A DNA stretch of 64,000 nucleotides. Origin: an uncultured Acidobacteriota bacterium (GTDB lineage Bacteria; Acidobacteriota; Terriglobia; Bryobacterales; Bryobacteraceae). Positions 53,212-63,073 of the stretch are shown here, piece after piece; positions within the stretch are counted from its first letter, which is position 1; each line of letters starts with the position of its first letter. Under the pieces are notes generated by a model. It saw only the letters and a program-made list of their open reading frames with translations. It did no database searches and had not been told where the DNA came from. The position numbers and the translations under genes are program-made. The stretch spans positions 185,901 through 249,900 of the forward strand of contig CADEFM010000008.1 of assembly GCA_902826605.1 (NCBI GenBank), read 5' to 3'.

Positions 53212-56148
53212 TCAAAAATTGAATCGAAGCTGCAGTTGCAGTCTCCGGTTGGCGGTCTGAGAGACGCCGCCAAAGCCACCGCCGCCGGGACCACCGCCAA
53301 AACCGCTAGTTATGCCTTGCGCTTGGCCAAACTGGTCGGCCGTCAGCACCCCTACCGGAGCGCTTGGATTCACTGAGTTCAACAGATTGCGGGCTTCCAC
53401 GCTAATGGTCAATTGATAACGGCCGGCGGTCCCTCCTGCGAACAAACCGCCCGGCCCGCCAGGCCCGCCAAATCCTCCGCCAGGAGGCCCGCCGAATCCG
53501 CGTCCTCCACCGCCTGCACGCCCCCCGCCCCCAGTGACTGGAGCCCCGTTCCGAGGCTCGCCGAAGCCGAAGGTGCGGCTCAGGCGCAGGTTGATATTGA
53601 AATTCCCGAACCCATTTCCCAGGTTTCGCGGAATGACCTGTTCGCCCGGAACGGGTATGGAGTTCAGCATCCCGTAAGGAGTCGCATATACCCACGGTTT
53701 CAAGGACACAGCACTGGCTGCATTGCTTGCTGCGATGCTCGCGGGCGACGCGTATGTGGGCCGGTCATTGTTTTGCGTATCGCCGTTCTGATCCTGACCA
53801 AGCGTAATATTAAATGGCGCGGGAGAGGCATAATTTACGAACGGCGCCACACGCAGTCCCAGCGGCAGTGTAAAATTGCCCCCTATCAAGAAACGGTGCC
53901 GGATGTCGAACTGCGCTCGCGACCATTCTGTGGTCAGATCGTACGTGTCCGCAGGAAACGTTCCGATGCCATCCGTGTTCGCGCTTGCGCGGCCGAACGC
54001 ATAAAACCCAAACATCGCATACTTCGCATTGAACCGTGCATTGACATTCGTCATCAGCAGATGCTGTTTAAACATTCCACTCGATTCGTACTGGTTGTAT
54101 GGATTGATATTCCCTAATGGATAAAATGGCGCGCCCGGAAATGTGCCCGGCAGCGGAGTATTCAGATTGCGCGTGCGAAATTGGTGCAGCCCTCGCGAGT
54201 TTGTGTAATTCACGCTCAAGGTGATGTTCTTCGGCAACTGCCTCTCCACGCTGATGCCGGTTTGCAGGACACGAGGGGAAACCAGATTCGGGTCGATGTG
54301 GAAGGTGGTTAAAGGCGTGTTCGGGTTTAGCGCAATCGTACCGCCGCATACGCCTCCCAGCACGCAGGCGAAGGGCGGAAGTTGAGCGATAGACTGGCGC
54401 TGAGTTACTCCATCGAATCGCTGCGTGTTCATCACTTGGCCTACGGCGAAACGGTCGTAGAACATTCCCCATCCGGCGCGCAATACGGTTTTCGGTTGCC
54501 GTGTACGGCCCTGCGATCCCCCTATGCCCCACGCTATTCCTACGCGCGGCGCAAAGTTCGCGTAGCTGCTGATGTTGGTCTGTGTTTCGTATCGCAGTCC
54601 CGCGCTGAGCGTAATCGTGGGAAGTATCTTCCAATCGTCTTGAATAAAGGGAGCGACATCCACTTGGCTCACTTGCGCCAGGGGCACCCCCGTGGTCACC
54701 CGGTATTGAAAAGCTCCGCCACCGGGGGGAATCGGAAGTCCCTGCGCCAAAGCTGCTGCCGTTAGCCGGTATGCATCCAACGAGGCGTAATTGTATGTGC
54801 CGTTGAAATTCTGATCCGTGCTATTGTCCTGCGTTGCGCCTCGTATGCGGGCGCCGAACTTGATCAGATGCGTTCCGCGCGTCATCGTCGAATAATTCTG
54901 AAATTCGTAACTGTTCAGCGAATTGAACGCGTTGCCCGTCGCCGCCGCTCCACCCGTGAATGCGCCCGCCACGTTGATAGTCGGATTGCCGCTCGCACCC
55001 GTGGTGTCGGTATTGGATCGCGTGTACTGAAATCTCGATTCGTTGATGGTGGAAGCATTCATCACCCACGTTTCCGTCACTTGAATCGAATGATTCGTGC
55101 TGATATTTTTGGTCGCTTGCGAGGCGAGGCTGAAGCCGCCCACGCCGCTCACCGGCTGGTCCACTCTATTCCAACTGTAGCGGGCTTGCAGAGTGTGATT
55201 GGTGGAAAGCTGGTAATCCACGCGCGGACTCACCGAAATTCGGGTATTCGGGGTCGCCACGTTTTGCGTGAAGAGTACCGGCAGAAAGTTCGCATCCAGT
55301 ACCGTGGCTCGCACTAGCGCCTGATCGTCTTGATGCCTGCGATTGAAATCCACGAAGAACGAGGTCTTCTTATTAATGGATCCGCCCAAATTAAAATTGA
55401 TGTTTTGCGTCAGGAAATCAGGTTTTTGCGTGGCATAGGGATTGCGCGCGTCGAATTTGCCTGTGTCCGCTTCGTAAAATGCCGACCCGCGCAAAACGTC
55501 CGTTCCGGGCCGCGTTAGAATCTCCACGCGTCCGTATCCCACACGGTCGAATTCCGCCGCGAAGGGATTCGAGTTCACCCGAATCTCGCGAATAGAACTC
55601 TTGGGCGGCAGCTGGCCGTTACTGAATCCATCTACGAAAATCTGCCCTCCGTTTGGACCCACCGACGGTCCTGCGAGTGCTTGCAGATCCGACTCCAAGT
55701 CGTTGGGGTCGTCGGAAAGCGCATCCAGGTCGTCACCCTGCAGCACCGTCGCGCTCGCGTTTCTCGAAGGGTCGATTTCCACCTGAATCGAATCCGTCAC
55801 CGTAATTTCCTGGCGGTCAACCGCCAGCGTCAACCGCACGTCCACCGTAACCAACCGCCCCCCCTCCAACGTCAGTTCTGGCCGTTCATAGAGATTGAAC
55901 CCGGTCGCCGTGATGCGCACTGCATATGTGCCAGGCGCAAGCCCGCTAACGGTATATACACCCTGCGCGTTGGTTTCCGCCGCCCTCGTGGCTCCATTCG
56001 GACCGGTTAAGTTCACCACCGCCGAAGGAATTGCAGCGCCGGAAGGATCCGTCACCTGCCCGCGCAGGTTAGCGACGTTCTGTGCCATCAGCGCGTATGC
56101 ACTCATCAGAATCGCCGCGAAAATCCTCAACGTTTGTCGGGTTTTCAT
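53212..56148 (-). CDS. TonB-dependent receptor with carboxypeptidase-like N-terminal domain
   Basis: ATG 56148 overlaps the stop of the upstream minus-strand gene (ATGA) and gives a 978-residue protein with a signal peptide (MKTRQTLRIFAAILMSAYAL). A carboxypeptidase-regulatory-like domain follows (GQVTDPSGAAIPSAVVNLTG, residues about 27-105), then a plug-like region (VEILTRPGTDVLRGSAFY) and a long beta-barrel ending in an aromatic residue (LQLRFNF). A glycine/proline-rich insert sits near residues 880-915. This is the SusC/CarboxypepD_reg receptor type that is abundant in Solibacteres. The ligand is unknown. Confidence 0.88.
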   Translation of the reverse strand: MKTRQTLRIFAAILMSAYALMAQNVANLRGQVTDPSGAAIPSAVVNLTGPNGATRAAETNAQGVYTVSGLAPGTYAVRITATGFNLYERPELTLEGGRLVTVDVRLTLAVDRQEITVTDSIQVEIDPSRNASATVLQGDDLDALSDDPNDLESDLQALAGPSVGPNGGQIFVDGFSNGQLPPKSSIREIRVNSNPFAAEFDRVGYGRVEILTRPGTDVLRGSAFYEADTGKFDARNPYATQKPDFLTQNINFNLGGSINKKTSFFVDFNRRHQDDQALVRATVLDANFLPVLFTQNVATPNTRISVSPRVDYQLSTNHTLQARYSWNRVDQPVSGVGGFSLASQATKNISTNHSIQVTETWVMNASTINESRFQYTRSNTDTTGASGNPTINVAGAFTGGAAATGNAFNSLNSYEFQNYSTMTRGTHLIKFGARIRGATQDNSTDQNFNGTYNYASLDAYRLTAAALAQGLPIPPGGGAFQYRVTTGVPLAQVSQVDVAPFIQDDWKILPTITLSAGLRYETQTNISSYANFAPRVGIAWGIGGSQGRTRQPKTVLRAGWGMFYDRFAVGQVMNTQRFDGVTQRQSIAQLPPFACVLGGVCGGTIALNPNTPLTTFHIDPNLVSPRVLQTGISVERQLPKNITLSVNYTNSRGLHQFRTRNLNTPLPGTFPGAPFYPLGNINPYNQYESSGMFKQHLLMTNVNARFNAKYAMFGFYAFGRASANTDGIGTFPADTYDLTTEWSRAQFDIRHRFLIGGNFTLPLGLRVAPFVNYASPAPFNITLGQDQNGDTQNNDRPTYASPASIAASNAASAVSLKPWVYATPYGMLNSIPVPGEQVIPRNLGNGFGNFNINLRLSRTFGFGEPRNGAPVTGGGGRAGGGGRGFGGPPGGGFGGPGGPGGLFAGGTAGRYQLTISVEARNLLNSVNPSAPVGVLTADQFGQAQGITSGFGGGPGGGGFGGVSQTANRRLQLQLRFNF

Positions 56149-57314
56149 TGTCCGAATCCGCCGCCCAGCCCGCCCAAGTCTCCGCCCGGGTTCCAATCGC
56201 CCAGCGACAATTCGCCCGAGCCGGGTCTGGTCAGAATCGGCTCCACTCCAGCCACCAGCGTGATTGCCGTCACTTGATCGGGGCTTGCACCGACCGTGCT
56301 CGAAACGACAATCGCATCGCCCATCTTAAGGTCGGCAAGCGTGATGGAAGGAGTACGATCAATCAGTGCCTGTAGATCTCCGCCGCCCCGGCCACCGGGA
56401 CCGCCGCGGCCCTCTCCGCCACGTCCGCCGAATCCACCCCGACCCTCGATATTCGGAGGCGGCCCCGCCGCGCCTTGCGGACCCCTGCCTGCACCGCCAT
56501 CGGAGCCCCCGCGCAACCGCATCCCAATCATCGTTGCGAACTGTGGGTCCAGTTTCTTCAACGCAGAATCCTGCGCAATCTTTACATTGATCTGCTTCTT
56601 CGTTTGCAGATTATTCACGCGAATCAGATTCTCCTGCGCGTCCACGGAGACAATCACGCCGGCGATCGTCCGGAAGGCTCCCGACACCATCTCCTCGGCG
56701 GTCATCTTGGAATTGTCGGGCGCCTTCTCCCCGCGCGCACGAACCTGATCGCCCACTTTGATTTCGCTGAGCTTCGAAGTATTCGCATCCGCGAATTTCA
56801 CCGAGTCCGGCGCATATCTTCGGATCACCGCGTCCGCAGCTGGCGTAATCGCCATGGTCTGCGTACCCGCCAGCGTCCGCATGCTGATGCTCACGTGATC
56901 CGCCGCCACTTCCGTCACCGTTCCCGTGACGCCGCGCCGGTCCCAATCCGCACGTTCCTGCGCCTGCTTGTTGGCGATGTCGGCCTGCGACATTACAATC
57001 ACCTGCAGCGCGTTCAGCGCCCCCGCGTCCGTCCCTGCCCGTCCTCGAGCCAAAACCCGGTCGCCCACGTGAAGATCTGTCAATGTAATCGACGTGGCGT
57101 TCGCCAGATTTGTCTCCCCGGGAGCCACCTTCCGAAACGTAGCCCGCGCGTCCAACGAAATCGGCATTTCCACACCCTGATCCGTCTTGACGGTCATCCG
57201 ACGCGCGTCCGCGTCGAACTTCGTAACCACGCCTAGCGCCCTGCTCTCCGGCGCCTGCGCGACCAAATACAGAGGCGCAAGCGCCATCACGAAAATCGCG
57301 AATGTGTGCTTCAT
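56145..57314 (-). CDS. exported protein with repeated DUF5666-like beta domains
   Basis: ATG 57314 precedes a signal peptide (KHTFAIFVMALAPLYLVAQ); a longer frame begins at 57395 but adds an unlikely leader. The roughly 389-residue protein contains three similar beta units: GVVTKFDADARRMTVKTDQG, GTVTEVAADHVSISMRTLAG and GVIVSVDAQENLIRVNNLQT, each followed by a VGDxVxARG strand. A glycine/arginine-rich segment lies near residues 305-335 (GRGGFGGRGGEGRGG). It is translationally coupled to the TonB-dependent receptor, so it likely acts with it in the envelope. Confidence 0.78.
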   Translation of the reverse strand: MKHTFAIFVMALAPLYLVAQAPESRALGVVTKFDADARRMTVKTDQGVEMPISLDARATFRKVAPGETNLANATSITLTDLHVGDRVLARGRAGTDAGALNALQVIVMSQADIANKQAQERADWDRRGVTGTVTEVAADHVSISMRTLAGTQTMAITPAADAVIRRYAPDSVKFADANTSKLSEIKVGDQVRARGEKAPDNSKMTAEEMVSGAFRTIAGVIVSVDAQENLIRVNNLQTKKQINVKIAQDSALKKLDPQFATMIGMRLRGGSDGGAGRGPQGAAGPPPNIEGRGGFGGRGGEGRGGPGGRGGGDLQALIDRTPSITLADLKMGDAIVVSSTVGASPDQVTAITLVAGVEPILTRPGSGELSLGDWNPGGDLGGLGGGFGQ

Positions 57315-57503
57315 CAGGTAAAGTCTATCAAGCCGCGCATTACGGCCCCACCCGTTGCGAGTCAGGTATGTAGAGATGACGCAGCCCTGGAGCAAAACGG
57401 TTACGCTATCCGCAAGAAGATATTAACGTATCTTTCAGAACCCCAGCGTTGCGGCAGTGGCCCTAGCCTCATCCACTAAACTGGAAGCATTCCCGCAGGT
57501 TAA

Positions 57504-59132
57504 ATGCACTCCACGAACATCCACGACATAGAGATCTTCGTCTTGCTGCTTCTCGTGTTCGTTTTGGGCTTCGGGGCGATCGCCAACCGGCTCAAAACTC
57601 CTTACCCCATCGTCCTGGTCATTGGCGGTCTGCTTCTCAGTCTAATCCCCGGGATACCGCGCATTCAGCTCGCTCCCGATCTGGTATTTCTCGTAGCGCT
57701 GCCGCCTTTGCTCTTCGCCGCCGCCTTCACCACGTCATGGCGCGATTTCAAATATAACCTGGTCAGCATCGCCTCTCTCGCGTTCGGTCTTGTCGGCTTT
57801 ACGGTTGTCGGAGTGGCCCTGATTGCCCGTTGGATTCTCCCCGGTTTTGACTGGCGTCTGGGACTCGTGCTTGGCGCCGTTGTCGCGACTACGGACGCGA
57901 TCGCCGCCACCTCCATTGCGCGCCGCGTCGGCCTCCCGCGCCGCCTCATCGATATTCTGGAGGGGGAGAGTCTTCTCAATGACGCGAGCGGTCTGCTGGC
58001 CCTCGAATTCGCGGTCGCCGTCGTCGTCACCGGACACGTCCCTTCGTTGGCCGAAGGCGCTGGCCGCCTTCTTTACCTGGTGGCGGGCGGCGTCGCCATT
58101 GGACTCCTCCTCGGCCTTGTCATCGATTGGCTGGAGCGCCGCATTGACGATGCCCCGATCGAAATCACGATGAGCCTATTGACGCCGTACGCCGCCTACT
58201 TAAGCGCGGAGTATGTTCATGCATCCGGTGTCCTATCGGCCGTCGCGTGTGGTCTTTACCTGGGCCGCCGCAGCGCGACATATTTCTCCTCCATCGTACG
58301 ATTGGAAGCTCACGCGTTCTGGAATACTTTGATCTTCGTTCTCAATGGCGCTGTATTTCTTTTGATCGGACTTCAATTACCCGTGATCCTCACTGGTATT
58401 GAAACCTTCAGTCTTCCCCAGCTTCTCGCCCGCGGCGCGCTCTTCAGCGGGACCGTGATCCTGCTCCGCTTCCTGTGGATTTTTCCGGCCGCCCGCGTCT
58501 CCTTTTTCATCCGCCGCAGGCTGCTCCACCAGGACGAGCGCTATCCCGCGCCAGGCGCATTGTTCGTCGTAGGGTGGACTGGCATGCGCGGTGTGGTCGC
58601 CTTGGCCGCCGCCCTCTCTCTGCCTACCATTTTGTCCAACGGAATGCCATTTCCACAGCGCAGCACGATTTTGTTCTTCACGTTCTGCGTCATCTTCGTC
58701 ACCTTGGTCTTGCAAGGCCTGACACTTCCAGGCATCATCCGCTGGCTCCGTCTCCCTGACCCCATGCCAGCGGAATGCGAAGCAGTGGAAGCCCGCAGAA
58801 TTATGATCGCCGCCGCGCTCCGAAAGCTGGCGGATGACCCTAAGCGCGACCGTCCGGAAGCCAAAGAAATCTACGATGATGTCGCCCGGCACTACAGCAT
58901 CCGTCTAGCCGCCATGGAACGTAGCGACGGCGCGGGCCGCGTCTTCTCCCTGCAACATGACCTTTTTGAAACGCTTACCGCCGAACTCCGCGAAGTGGAG
59001 CGGGCCACTGCCGTCGAACTCCGCGACCAGGGACGTATCAACGACGAAGTCCTCAGGTCTCTGCAGCGCGAACTGGATTTGATCGACGCCCGCGAAATCG
59101 AAATCGACCAAGAAATAGAACCTCGACAGTAA
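57504..59132 (+). CDS. Na+/H+ antiporter, CPA1 family
   Basis: This 542-residue protein has about twelve membrane helices. The CPA1 core is clear: LAPDLVFLVALPPLLFAAAF, VVATTDAIAATSIARR and the ion-site motif GESLLNDASGLLALEFAV. After FLPTIL-type segments (ALAAALSLPTILSNGMPF) comes a roughly 130-residue cytoplasmic tail rich in charged residues that may regulate transport. It should exchange sodium for protons at the inner membrane. It is transcribed divergently from the DUF5666-like gene. Confidence 0.9.
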   Translation: MHSTNIHDIEIFVLLLLVFVLGFGAIANRLKTPYPIVLVIGGLLLSLIPGIPRIQLAPDLVFLVALPPLLFAAAFTTSWRDFKYNLVSIASLAFGLVGFTVVGVALIARWILPGFDWRLGLVLGAVVATTDAIAATSIARRVGLPRRLIDILEGESLLNDASGLLALEFAVAVVVTGHVPSLAEGAGRLLYLVAGGVAIGLLLGLVIDWLERRIDDAPIEITMSLLTPYAAYLSAEYVHASGVLSAVACGLYLGRRSATYFSSIVRLEAHAFWNTLIFVLNGAVFLLIGLQLPVILTGIETFSLPQLLARGALFSGTVILLRFLWIFPAARVSFFIRRRLLHQDERYPAPGALFVVGWTGMRGVVALAAALSLPTILSNGMPFPQRSTILFFTFCVIFVTLVLQGLTLPGIIRWLRLPDPMPAECEAVEARRIMIAAALRKLADDPKRDRPEAKEIYDDVARHYSIRLAAMERSDGAGRVFSLQHDLFETLTAELREVERATAVELRDQGRINDEVLRSLQRELDLIDAREIEIDQEIEPRQ

Positions 59133-59142
59133 TACCGATCCT

Positions 59143-60024
59143 CTATTCCTCGCCCTTGCGCTCCAGCTGCTTGCGAAGCAGCAGCAGTTCCTTCTCCCGC
59201 TTTTTATCCGCTTTCGGATAACTCATCCTCAACCCGCGCAGCGTGTCCACGATGATTTGGGAAACGATCAGCCGCGCGTTCCTTTTATCGTCCGCTGGAA
59301 CCGCGTACCACGGCGCCGTTCGCGTGCTGGTAGCGCTCAAGCAATCCTGATACGCCTCCTGATATGCGCCCCAAAATTTTCGCTCCTTCACGTCCGCTTC
59401 GCTGAACTTCCAACATTTCTGCGGATCTTCGATCCTCTCCAGAAATCGCTTTCGCTGCTCCTCCTTCGATAAGTGCAGAAAGAATTTCACAACGCGCGTT
59501 CCGTTGCGGTGAAGATGCTCCTCCAATTGCGTGATCGAACGGTAGCGGTCGCGCCAGATTTTCTTACCGTCTTCGATCTCCGGCGGAAGCTGCTGGCCCT
59601 GCAGAATCTCCGGATGTACCCGCACAATCAACACTTCTTCATAGTAGGACCGGTTGAAAATCCCGATCCGCCCTCGCTCCGGCAAACACACCGTCGTGCG
59701 CCACAGGAAATCGTGATCGAGCTCGGTCGCGCTTGGATGCTGAAAACTGAACACCTGGCATCCCTGCGGATTCACGCCAGACATGACGTGCCGGATCGCT
59801 CCATCCTTCCCGGCCGCATCCATCGCCTGAAAGATCAGAAGCAAGGAGTACGTGTTCGTCGCGTACAACAATTGCTGCAGCTCCTTAAGTTGCTCCACGT
59901 GCTGCGCCAGCATCTCTTCATACTCTTCTCTTGACTTATAAAGCGGCTGGACGTCGGTGGGCCAGGCGCTCAGTTTTACCCTCGATCCTTCATCTACACG
60001 AAACTTCTCGGCGTCGATTTTCAC
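59143..60024 (-). CDS. ppk2: polyphosphate kinase 2 family protein
   Basis: The GTG at 60024 gives 293 residues starting [21 protein letters not shown]2 signatures are present: the Walker A variant [20 protein letters not shown], the lid-region [16 protein letters not shown] and Walker B-type [17 protein letters not shown]. Length suits the single-domain PPK2 class that phosphorylates nucleoside di- or monophosphates from polyphosphate in the cytosol; which class is not certain. It converges on the antiporter gene. Confidence 0.9.
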   Translation of the reverse strand: MKIDAEKFRVDEGSRVKLSAWPTDVQPLYKSREEYEEMLAQHVEQLKELQQLLYATNTYSLLLIFQAMDAAGKDGAIRHVMSGVNPQGCQVFSFQHPSATELDHDFLWRTTVCLPERGRIGIFNRSYYEEVLIVRVHPEILQGQQLPPEIEDGKKIWRDRYRSITQLEEHLHRNGTRVVKFFLHLSKEEQRKRFLERIEDPQKCWKFSEADVKERKFWGAYQEAYQDCLSATSTRTAPWYAVPADDKRNARLIVSQIIVDTLRGLRMSYPKADKKREKELLLLRKQLERKGEE

Positions 60025-60458
60025 AGGCGATTCACTCCTTCCCCAGCCTACCAGCCACTCACGCTTACCATCACACTCTCCCCGGCCCCCGGCCCCTACC
60101 TGTGTGGCTTAGCTCTAAAGATTCTGGCTTTTCCGCCGACATCTTTAAGGTGGAGCAACGGAAAGAGGCAGGTTCAGGACGCGCCAAACTGCAACGGGTC
60201 GGGTGAACCAGGATGGTACAGTTCTTGGTGCTTTTTCTAATGAATTCCGCCGGACTTGCCCGTAAGCGGCACGCGCTAAACCCAAGTGGATAAACGACTA
60301 GCCGCTTTCCCACGCTATCGCGTCTATGACTCGACATACAGGGTTTGCCCGGCCGCAATTCAGATGTTCGCCCGATTGTTGAGACAGACGCATTTCCAGT
60401 ACTCTTGATTTCGTAGTCCCATAACGCCGTAGTTTGGGGGACTTATAGTGACGGGAGG
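60025..60458. other. 434-bp intergenic region upstream of Tad genes
   Basis: No convincing gene is seen here; frames on both strands lack starts with ribosome sites and resemble no family. A hairpin AAGCGG/CCGCTT spans about 60265-60310. The region ends in GGGAGG directly before the TadE start. A c-di-GMP riboswitch core was looked for because of the downstream Tad genes and was not recognised. A promoter for the TadE-TadG operon should lie here. Confidence 0.4.
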
Positions 60459-61010
60459 ATGAAGAGAGTGGATCGAGCGACACGGAAGCGCCGAACGAAG
60501 GCAGGCTCGCGACGGGAATCCGGCCACACCATGCTGGAAGGAAGCTTCGTAATCATTGTGTTCCTGGCTCTATTCTTCGCCCTGTTTGATTTCGGGATCG
60601 CAATCTTCGTTAAGAACACCATTCAATTCGCCGTCCGCGAGGGAGTCCGTTACGCGGTTACCAGCCAGACTCAGACCTCGGGTGGCAGTCCTCTCGGGCA
60701 TGACGCCTCCATCAAGAACGTCGTCAACCAGTATTCTTTCGGTTTTTTGAATTACGCCGCCCCCACTGGAGTGGGTAGACCATGTTCGGGCACCGGTTGT
60801 ATCTATATCCGTTATTACAACCCCGTAACGCTGACTGAAGTGACCGGGGTCGGGAGTAACAGTGGAGGCAACGTAGTTCAGATCAGCGCCGAGAATTTGA
60901 GTTGGACCTGGGTGGTGCCACTATTGCGGTCCGCCGGTCCGCTCAGTTTTTCCGTAGCTTCTGCGGATAGAATGGAGCCTTCACCCATTGCAGGAATACC
61001 AGCGCGCTAA
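60459..61010 (+). CDS. TadE-like protein
   Basis: Up to 183 residues; the ATG at 60459 abuts GGGAGG, so an in-frame GTG at 60468 with better spacing may be the true start. The basic N-terminus is followed by a TadE-type prepilin region (ESGHTMLEGSFVIIVFLALF) with one hydrophobic helix and the glutamate expected inside it. A beta-rich periplasmic part follows, with a cysteine pair (CSGTGC). TadE proteins are minor pilin-like partners of TadG in tight-adherence systems. Two related genes follow with overlaps. Confidence 0.82.
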   Translation: MKRVDRATRKRRTKAGSRRESGHTMLEGSFVIIVFLALFFALFDFGIAIFVKNTIQFAVREGVRYAVTSQTQTSGGSPLGHDASIKNVVNQYSFGFLNYAAPTGVGRPCSGTGCIYIRYYNPVTLTEVTGVGSNSGGNVVQISAENLSWTWVVPLLRSAGPLSFSVASADRMEPSPIAGIPAR

Positions 61011-61641
61011 GAAAACCGCCTTCCGTGGCCGCGCACGGCGCCAACGCGGTAGCACGATGATCGAGTTCGCCCTCGTGGTGATCGTCGCCGTCCCTATGTT
61101 GTTTGGCTTGGTCGCGGTCGGGGTCAAGCTCGGCCGGGGTATACAAGCAATTCAAGTCACCCGGGACATTGGGCATATGTATGGAATGGCCGTGGATATG
61201 TCGCAGCCGGGCGCGCAAAACATCGTCGCCAAACTGGGGCAGGATTTTAGCTTCAACACAACCACCGGAAACGCTGTTCTCATCCTTTCCAGGGTCCAGA
61301 AAATTTCGGCATCCAACTGCCTGTCGGATACCTCGGTCCCATGCAATAACCAAGGCCAGCCTGTGTTCACGAACCGCCTTGTTCTGGGAAAATCTTCGCT
61401 CCGCACCAGCGTTTTCGGAACTCCGCCATCGGCCTATGTCGGTGCAAACGGCGACATCGCCCCCAATAAATACTTGCAGTACGGCACCGTCGTTGCCGCC
61501 GGATTCGACTCCGTGATGAATCTTGCAGCCGGCGATTACACGAGCGTGGTTGAGGGTTATTTCGTGCAGCCCGACCTCAACTTCCTACAACCGGGCGGAT
61601 CCGGGAGCACTCCAGGAATTTATGTACGCGTATTTTTCTAA
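60988..61641 (+). CDS. second TadE-like protein
   Basis: A TTG at 60988 overlaps the previous gene by 23 bases; no ATG gives a complete N-terminus, though one at 61057 starts inside the conserved motif. The 217-residue protein has GSTMIEFALVVIVAVPMLFG, again a TadE-type N-terminal helix with a conserved glutamate. The C-terminal domain has one cysteine pair. It is distinct from the first copy, so the two likely form a heteromeric minor-pilin pair. The next gene overlaps its last 20 bases. Confidence 0.78.
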   Translation: MQEYQRAKKTAFRGRARRQRGSTMIEFALVVIVAVPMLFGLVAVGVKLGRGIQAIQVTRDIGHMYGMAVDMSQPGAQNIVAKLGQDFSFNTTTGNAVLILSRVQKISASNCLSDTSVPCNNQGQPVFTNRLVLGKSSLRTSVFGTPPSAYVGANGDIAPNKYLQYGTVVAAGFDSVMNLAAGDYTSVVEGYFVQPDLNFLQPGGSGSTPGIYVRVFF

Positions 61642-63052
61642 GAAACAATCGCCTCGCATCGGCCGCCGCGGCTTCATTCTACCGACGGCAGCCGTTCTGT
61701 TTTTGGCCGGGATTCCGATCGCCGGACTGGTAGTCGACATCGGCACATTTTATATGATCCGGTCGCGGCTTCAGGCCGCGGTAGACGCCGCCTCGCTGGC
61801 GGGGGCGCGGTCGCTGGCGCGTGGAACCAATACCACGGCGCAAGTGGCCAACGCCCAAAGCACCGCCCAGACCTATGTCAACGCCAACTATCCAGCCGGC
61901 TACCTGGCGTCCACTAGCCTGAGCGTGCCCACACCGGTAGTGGACGTCTCAAACCAGTTCTTTCGTACCGTGACCGTGAGTGCGAGCGTCAACGCGCCGC
62001 ACCTGTTCATGGCCTGGTTCGGCGGAACGTTCACCAACATTACCGCCAGTGCGATGGCTACCCGCCGGGACATTAACGTCGCCCTTGTGATGGACCGTTC
62101 CAACTCGCTGGACTTATCCGGCTCCTGTACTCCTCTTAAAACCGCAGCTTCCGACTTCGTCAACAAGTTCTCGGTGGGGCGCGACTACGTCGGATTGACA
62201 ACCTACGCCACCACGTACTCCCAGGTGGTCGGTATGACGCAGACGTTCCAGCCCAACGTCATCAACGGGATTAACGCCATCACTTGCGAGGGTTCCACCA
62301 ATACCTCCGCGGGGCTGTGGTTGGGATACCAGGCGCTTGCGGCATTGCAACAGCCCGCTTCGCTCAACGTGATCCTCTTCTTCACGGACGGCCAACCCAC
62401 TTCGGTGGCGGCGAACTTCGCGATCAAAGGCAGCAGTTCATGTAGTAACAAAGCCGCCCGATTGGGCGTGATCACGTCGGACGCCGGCGCCACCACAATC
62501 CGCGGCTTGATGAACGTGAATCCTACCTCTCCGGTGCCCACCAATGACGCTACGTTGGCGCCTCTGTCCAACGGTTGCTCGTATAATTCCAACTGGCAAA
62601 ATAGCAGATCCAATGTAGGCAACGATGTTACTGGAATCCCCAGCACCGATATTTTTGGTAACAGCTTGACTTTCGCCTACAACACTGGCATCAACACCAG
62701 CGGCGGACTTCTGCCTGCAGCAAACAACCCTAACCCCGCCAATGAAAACAACTTCGTGAACGGGGCTGAGAACGCCGCCGTTCATGCTGCAGTGCGTATC
62801 AGGCAAGCGGCGAGTCCTGGCAATGGATTCCCGGGACTTCCGAACGTCGTCATCTTTTCCATTGGTTTGGGAGGGAGCGGAGCCGCGAGTACGGATCTGA
62901 TGGAGTACATCGCCAATGACCCGTCAAATGCCGCGCATTACAATAATCCGGCAACTGGGCAGCCTGGGTTGTATGTCTTTGCCGCGAATGCCAGCGAACT
63001 GGCAAACGCATTCAACCGAGTGGCTTCGGAAATTCTGCGCCTGGCAAAATAG
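61622..63052 (+). CDS. TadG-like protein with von Willebrand A domain
   Basis: The ATG at 61622 overlaps the TadE-like gene and gives 476 residues. The N-terminus has the Tad-type helix (GFILPTAAVLFLAGIPIAGL) and QAAVDAASLAGARSLARG, the TadG signature. A von Willebrand A domain follows with the metal-site motif DRSNSLD near residue 160, then FFTDGQPTS. TadG proteins sit at the envelope and support adhesion or pilus assembly. Most Tad secretion genes (tadA/B/C, rcpA/C) are absent here. Confidence 0.87.
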   Translation: MYAYFSKKQSPRIGRRGFILPTAAVLFLAGIPIAGLVVDIGTFYMIRSRLQAAVDAASLAGARSLARGTNTTAQVANAQSTAQTYVNANYPAGYLASTSLSVPTPVVDVSNQFFRTVTVSASVNAPHLFMAWFGGTFTNITASAMATRRDINVALVMDRSNSLDLSGSCTPLKTAASDFVNKFSVGRDYVGLTTYATTYSQVVGMTQTFQPNVINGINAITCEGSTNTSAGLWLGYQALAALQQPASLNVILFFTDGQPTSVAANFAIKGSSSCSNKAARLGVITSDAGATTIRGLMNVNPTSPVPTNDATLAPLSNGCSYNSNWQNSRSNVGNDVTGIPSTDIFGNSLTFAYNTGINTSGGLLPAANNPNPANENNFVNGAENAAVHAAVRIRQAASPGNGFPGLPNVVIFSIGLGGSGAASTDLMEYIANDPSNAAHYNNPATGQPGLYVFAANASELANAFNRVASEILRLAK

Positions 63053-63073
63053 AACGGACCGTAGAGAATACTT

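Noticed and set aside
60025..60458. c-di-GMP (GEMM) riboswitch before the Tad genes
   Set aside because: A stem AAGCGG/CCGCTT and CACGC exist, but the conserved core elements are absent.
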